A stretch of DNA of 64,000 nt from Pseudomonas sp. AB6 (GTDB lineage Bacteria; Pseudomonadota; Gammaproteobacteria; Pseudomonadales; Pseudomonadaceae), in the NCBI RefSeq assembly GCF_034314105.1, contig NZ_JAVIWJ010000001.1, positions 4,014,001-4,078,000 of the forward strand. Reading direction: 5' to 3'. Numbering within the stretch: position 1 is the stretch's first letter; every line of letters begins with the position of its first letter. A program made the position numbers and the translations under genes. Of the stretch, positions 61,791 to 64,000 are shown one piece after another. The notes under the pieces are model-generated. The model did no database searches. It was not told where the DNA came from and saw only the letters and a list, made by a program, of their open reading frames with translations.

Positions 61791-63410
61791 TCAGTTATAG
61801 CGGCGTTTATCAGGGGCCGGCGGGAAATACTGGTAGAGCCAGGTTTCGCTTAGGGTTCTGTCGTGGGTCCGAATGAACAGGCGTAATTCGACAGGGGCCA
61901 CCGAGTCGCTGTTGGGGTACCAATCAAACGTCACTCGATAGCCCTTGATGTCTGGAATTACCAACACGTTGAAGTCTTTCACTTCACCGCCCGACACGGT
62001 AACCACCGGTTCGATGCGGGTGCCTTCGGGCAATCGGTCCAGGCCACCCCCGGTGAAATCGACCGCAAATCGGCGCGCCCAGACTTCCGGGTAATGCTCG
62101 CCCGGCGCCCAGCCTTCGATGAAACCGCCCATCCCGGATCGGGTGGCACGCACCTGTGCCAGTGGCGTGCTGACCGGGGGCAGGGCGCTCCAGTAGAGTT
62201 TGTAGCCAAAGTTAAGGGACGAACCCGCCGTCACAGGGGCTTTGGGCGTCCAGAACGCGACGATGTTATCCAGGGTTTCCCCCGTGGTCGGGATTTCCAG
62301 CAGGTCGATCGAACCCTCGCCCCACGGGGTAGTGGGCTCGACCCACAGGCTTGGTCGTTGGTTGTACCAATCGACGGTGTCCTGATAGCTGGAAAACTCG
62401 TGATCGGTCTGTACCAGGCCAAATCCCTTGGGGTCTTTATCGGCGAATGCGTTGAATTGCAACGTTGCGGGGTTGTTCAGCGGTCGGCAGATCCACTCAC
62501 CGTTGCCGCGCCACATGGCCAGGCGGTCAGAGTCGTGGATCTCGGGGTGAAGAGTGTCGCACATGTGCCGTTCGTGAGTGCCGCAACTGAACATGCTGGT
62601 CATGGCCGCAATGCCCAATTGCTCGATGTCTTTGCGGGCGTTGATGTGGGCGTCGATGGCCATGACCACTTGGTTGGCCTGACAGTCGATATCGAAACGG
62701 TAAGCGCCGGTCGCGCTGGGGGAGTCGAGCAAGGCGTACACAACGAATCGAGTACTGTCCTTGGTCGGCGTCTCAAGCCAGAACCTGGTGAAATTGGGAA
62801 ATTCTTCCTTGCGTTTGGCGTAGGTGTCGATGGCCAAGCCACGGGCGGATAGGCCGTATTGCCCAGAGCTGTCCACGGCGCGGAAGTAGCTGGCGCCGAG
62901 AAACGACAGAATGTCATGGGTCGCGATTTCCGGAGCCTTGAACAACTTGAACCCGGCGAAGCCCAAGTCACCCTTGAGCTGGGATTTATCGACGCCGCTT
63001 TTGTCGTAGTTGAACATTTGCGGCCGGAAGTGAACCTCCCGCGACTCATTGGTCTGGGGATCGACGCTGTACATGCGGATCGGCTGTTTGAAGCCCATGC
63101 CGACATGGAAAAACTGCACGTCCAGTTGACCTTTGTTGTCGCCCCACAAAGAGTGCGCCGGGTCGTATTGGATGGCATTGAATTGTTGGGGCGTCATCGT
63201 CCCCAGGGTCGGCGGCAATTGTTCATTGGTGTCAACGAACGGCGTGCTGGCCAGTTGTTTGGCGGTGGTTTGCAGGATTGTGAAATCGAAATGCTCGACG
63301 TCGCCATCAGCCGTGGCTGCGAAGGCCCGCGCTGCAAGCAGTCCCGTTGCGGGTAAGCCTGTGTAGGCCGCGAGAGCAAGTGATGCTTTCAGAAGATTCC
63401 TGCGATTCAT
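61791..63410 (-). CDS. opgD: Osmoregulated periplasmic glucan synthesis protein OpgD (MdoD)
   Basis: A 539-residue periplasmic protein that shapes the backbone of osmoregulated periplasmic glucans, a partner of OpgG/OpgH. ATG 63410 begins a Tat signal (NRRNLLKASLALAAYTGLPA); the long upstream open frame is not part of the protein. Family segments include FDFTILQTTAKQLAS, YFRAVDSSGQYGLSARGLAIDT, MTSMFSCGTHER and RRFAVDFTGGGLDRLPEG. Full length compared with the family. Confidence 0.96.
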   Translation of the reverse strand: MNRRNLLKASLALAAYTGLPATGLLAARAFAATADGDVEHFDFTILQTTAKQLASTPFVDTNEQLPPTLGTMTPQQFNAIQYDPAHSLWGDNKGQLDVQFFHVGMGFKQPIRMYSVDPQTNESREVHFRPQMFNYDKSGVDKSQLKGDLGFAGFKLFKAPEIATHDILSFLGASYFRAVDSSGQYGLSARGLAIDTYAKRKEEFPNFTRFWLETPTKDSTRFVVYALLDSPSATGAYRFDIDCQANQVVMAIDAHINARKDIEQLGIAAMTSMFSCGTHERHMCDTLHPEIHDSDRLAMWRGNGEWICRPLNNPATLQFNAFADKDPKGFGLVQTDHEFSSYQDTVDWYNQRPSLWVEPTTPWGEGSIDLLEIPTTGETLDNIVAFWTPKAPVTAGSSLNFGYKLYWSALPPVSTPLAQVRATRSGMGGFIEGWAPGEHYPEVWARRFAVDFTGGGLDRLPEGTRIEPVVTVSGGEVKDFNVLVIPDIKGYRVTFDWYPNSDSVAPVELRLFIRTHDRTLSETWLYQYFPPAPDKRRYN

Positions 63411-63684
63411 AACGATGGAGCCTCTAGGGAATGCTGTGACGCCCTGCACTTGTGCGTGCAGACGCATACAACTACCCCAACTAGATAACAAAGTGGACAA
63501 CCTGTTCGCTACCGGGGGTAAAAAAATAGTAGAGGTGTATAAAAAAGAAGGGGTAGGAACCGATTTTTTGCAGCGAGCTGGTTCGCAGTGCATCGCGAGG
63601 CCACCCGCGATGCTGACTGGCCAATTAAAAGTGCTCGGTGAAACCTTACGGCAGCCCCGTATTGTCAGCTGAAGTGGGGTAGCG

Positions 63685-63999
63685 TCAACCGCCGGAACCT
63701 TTTTGCGGCGAGGGGTCACAGAGGTACGTAGTCGATGGGAATTTGGCGTCTGAATTGAAATTGATACGCGCGCCTCTGACAGTCACAGCACGTGCGTCGG
63801 CTTTGATAAACAGCGTTTGGCCGCTTTTAAAGGTAAGCCGGTGGATTTGTTTATCGTGCTCGTGGCTTATTTCATGACGGACTAGATCCAGTAAATTGCT
63901 TAACCCTAAAAACGATCCAGGCTCATTAATGGTCAGACAGCTTGTGTTACCGGTGTCTGAAGTACATTTGGGGATACGGAAATCCCAATGTTTTTTCAT
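63685..63999 (-). CDS. Unknown protein, possibly partial at window edge
   Basis: 104 residues are visible (KKHWDFRIPKCTSDTGNTSC to LCDPSPQKGSGG). The ATG at 63999 is one base from the window end, so the real start may lie outside. Several Cys residues and no membrane helix are seen. I do not recognise the family. Confidence 0.45.
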   Translation of the reverse strand: MKKHWDFRIPKCTSDTGNTSCLTINEPGSFLGLSNLLDLVRHEISHEHDKQIHRLTFKSGQTLFIKADARAVTVRGARINFNSDAKFPSTTYLCDPSPQKGSGG

Positions 64000-64000
64000 A

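Noticed and set aside
61791..63719. Longer 642-residue version of OpgD starting at 63719
   Set aside because: The Tat signal starts at the ATG at 63410, and the upstream extension has no family similarity.

Overview
The window looks like a chromosome segment of a Pseudomonas from the fluorescens lineage, close to the replication origin. The evidence is a Pseudomonas-type glmS, a type VI secretion (T6SS) cluster with the gene order of the P. aeruginosa H2-T6SS, a periplasmic glucan gene (opgD), a Pseudomonas-style REP pair, and a perfect copy of the Pseudomonas chromosomal parS palindrome. No rRNA, tRNA, CRISPR array or intact insertion sequence was seen.

Layout. (1) 1-1668: glmS, missing its 5' end at the window edge. 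(2) About 1689-18548: a roughly 16.9 kb segment starting about 20 bp after the glmS stop, where Tn7 inserts (attTn7). Related motifs (AATAAAnnCTGTC type) lie in inverted orientation at its two ends: two closely spaced copies next to glmS and three well-spaced copies at the far end, as in the Tn7 R and L ends. A broken TniQ/TnsD-like gene sits inside the glmS-proximal end, and no tnsA, tnsB or tnsC is present. I read the segment as a decayed or non-autonomous Tn7-like element. Its cargo is mostly redox enzymes: four intact classical short-chain dehydrogenases (SDRs), one broken SDR copy, a PRISE-like enone reductase, an old yellow enzyme, a peroxiredoxin-like protein, an F420-type NADP-binding protein, an isochorismatase-like hydrolase, and regulators (LysR, AraC, broken TetR). 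A catalase relic is also present. (3) 18579-25086: a copper/silver efflux operon (small Met/Cys-rich periplasmic protein, cusC, cusB fused to a CusF-like domain, cusA) preceded by a 15-codon Cys/His-rich leader ORF and followed by a truncated gene.

(4) 25161-27198: a reverse-strand Tle1-like phospholipase pseudogene with a DUF2931 lipoprotein, a likely former effector/partner pair. (5) 27623-47961: the T6SS, one co-directional series: tssA, B, C, E, F, G, clpV, sigma-54 activator, small lipoprotein, fha, tssJ, K, L, M, PP2C phosphatase, Ser/Thr kinase. A parS palindrome lies between tssE and tssF. There is no hcp gene here. (6) 48074-55840: vgrG, a DUF4123 adaptor, a YceK-like lipoprotein, two tandem paralogous lipoproteins (candidate immunity proteins), a class 3 lipase, and on the other strand a second YceK-like lipoprotein. 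This forms a self-contained effector-delivery module.

(7) 55841-64000: REP-type repeats, a small DUF6124-like gene, then a reverse-strand three-gene cell-surface glycan operon (O-antigen ligase/polymerase-like protein, GH39-like glycosidase, OafA-type acyltransferase), opgD with a Tat signal, and a partial unknown gene at the edge.

Functionally the segment combines essential amino-sugar synthesis with acquired modules at a well-known insertion hotspot: redox/electrophile detoxification, copper efflux and interbacterial toxin delivery. Several cargo genes are broken, so the Tn7-like segment appears to be an old, eroding insertion.
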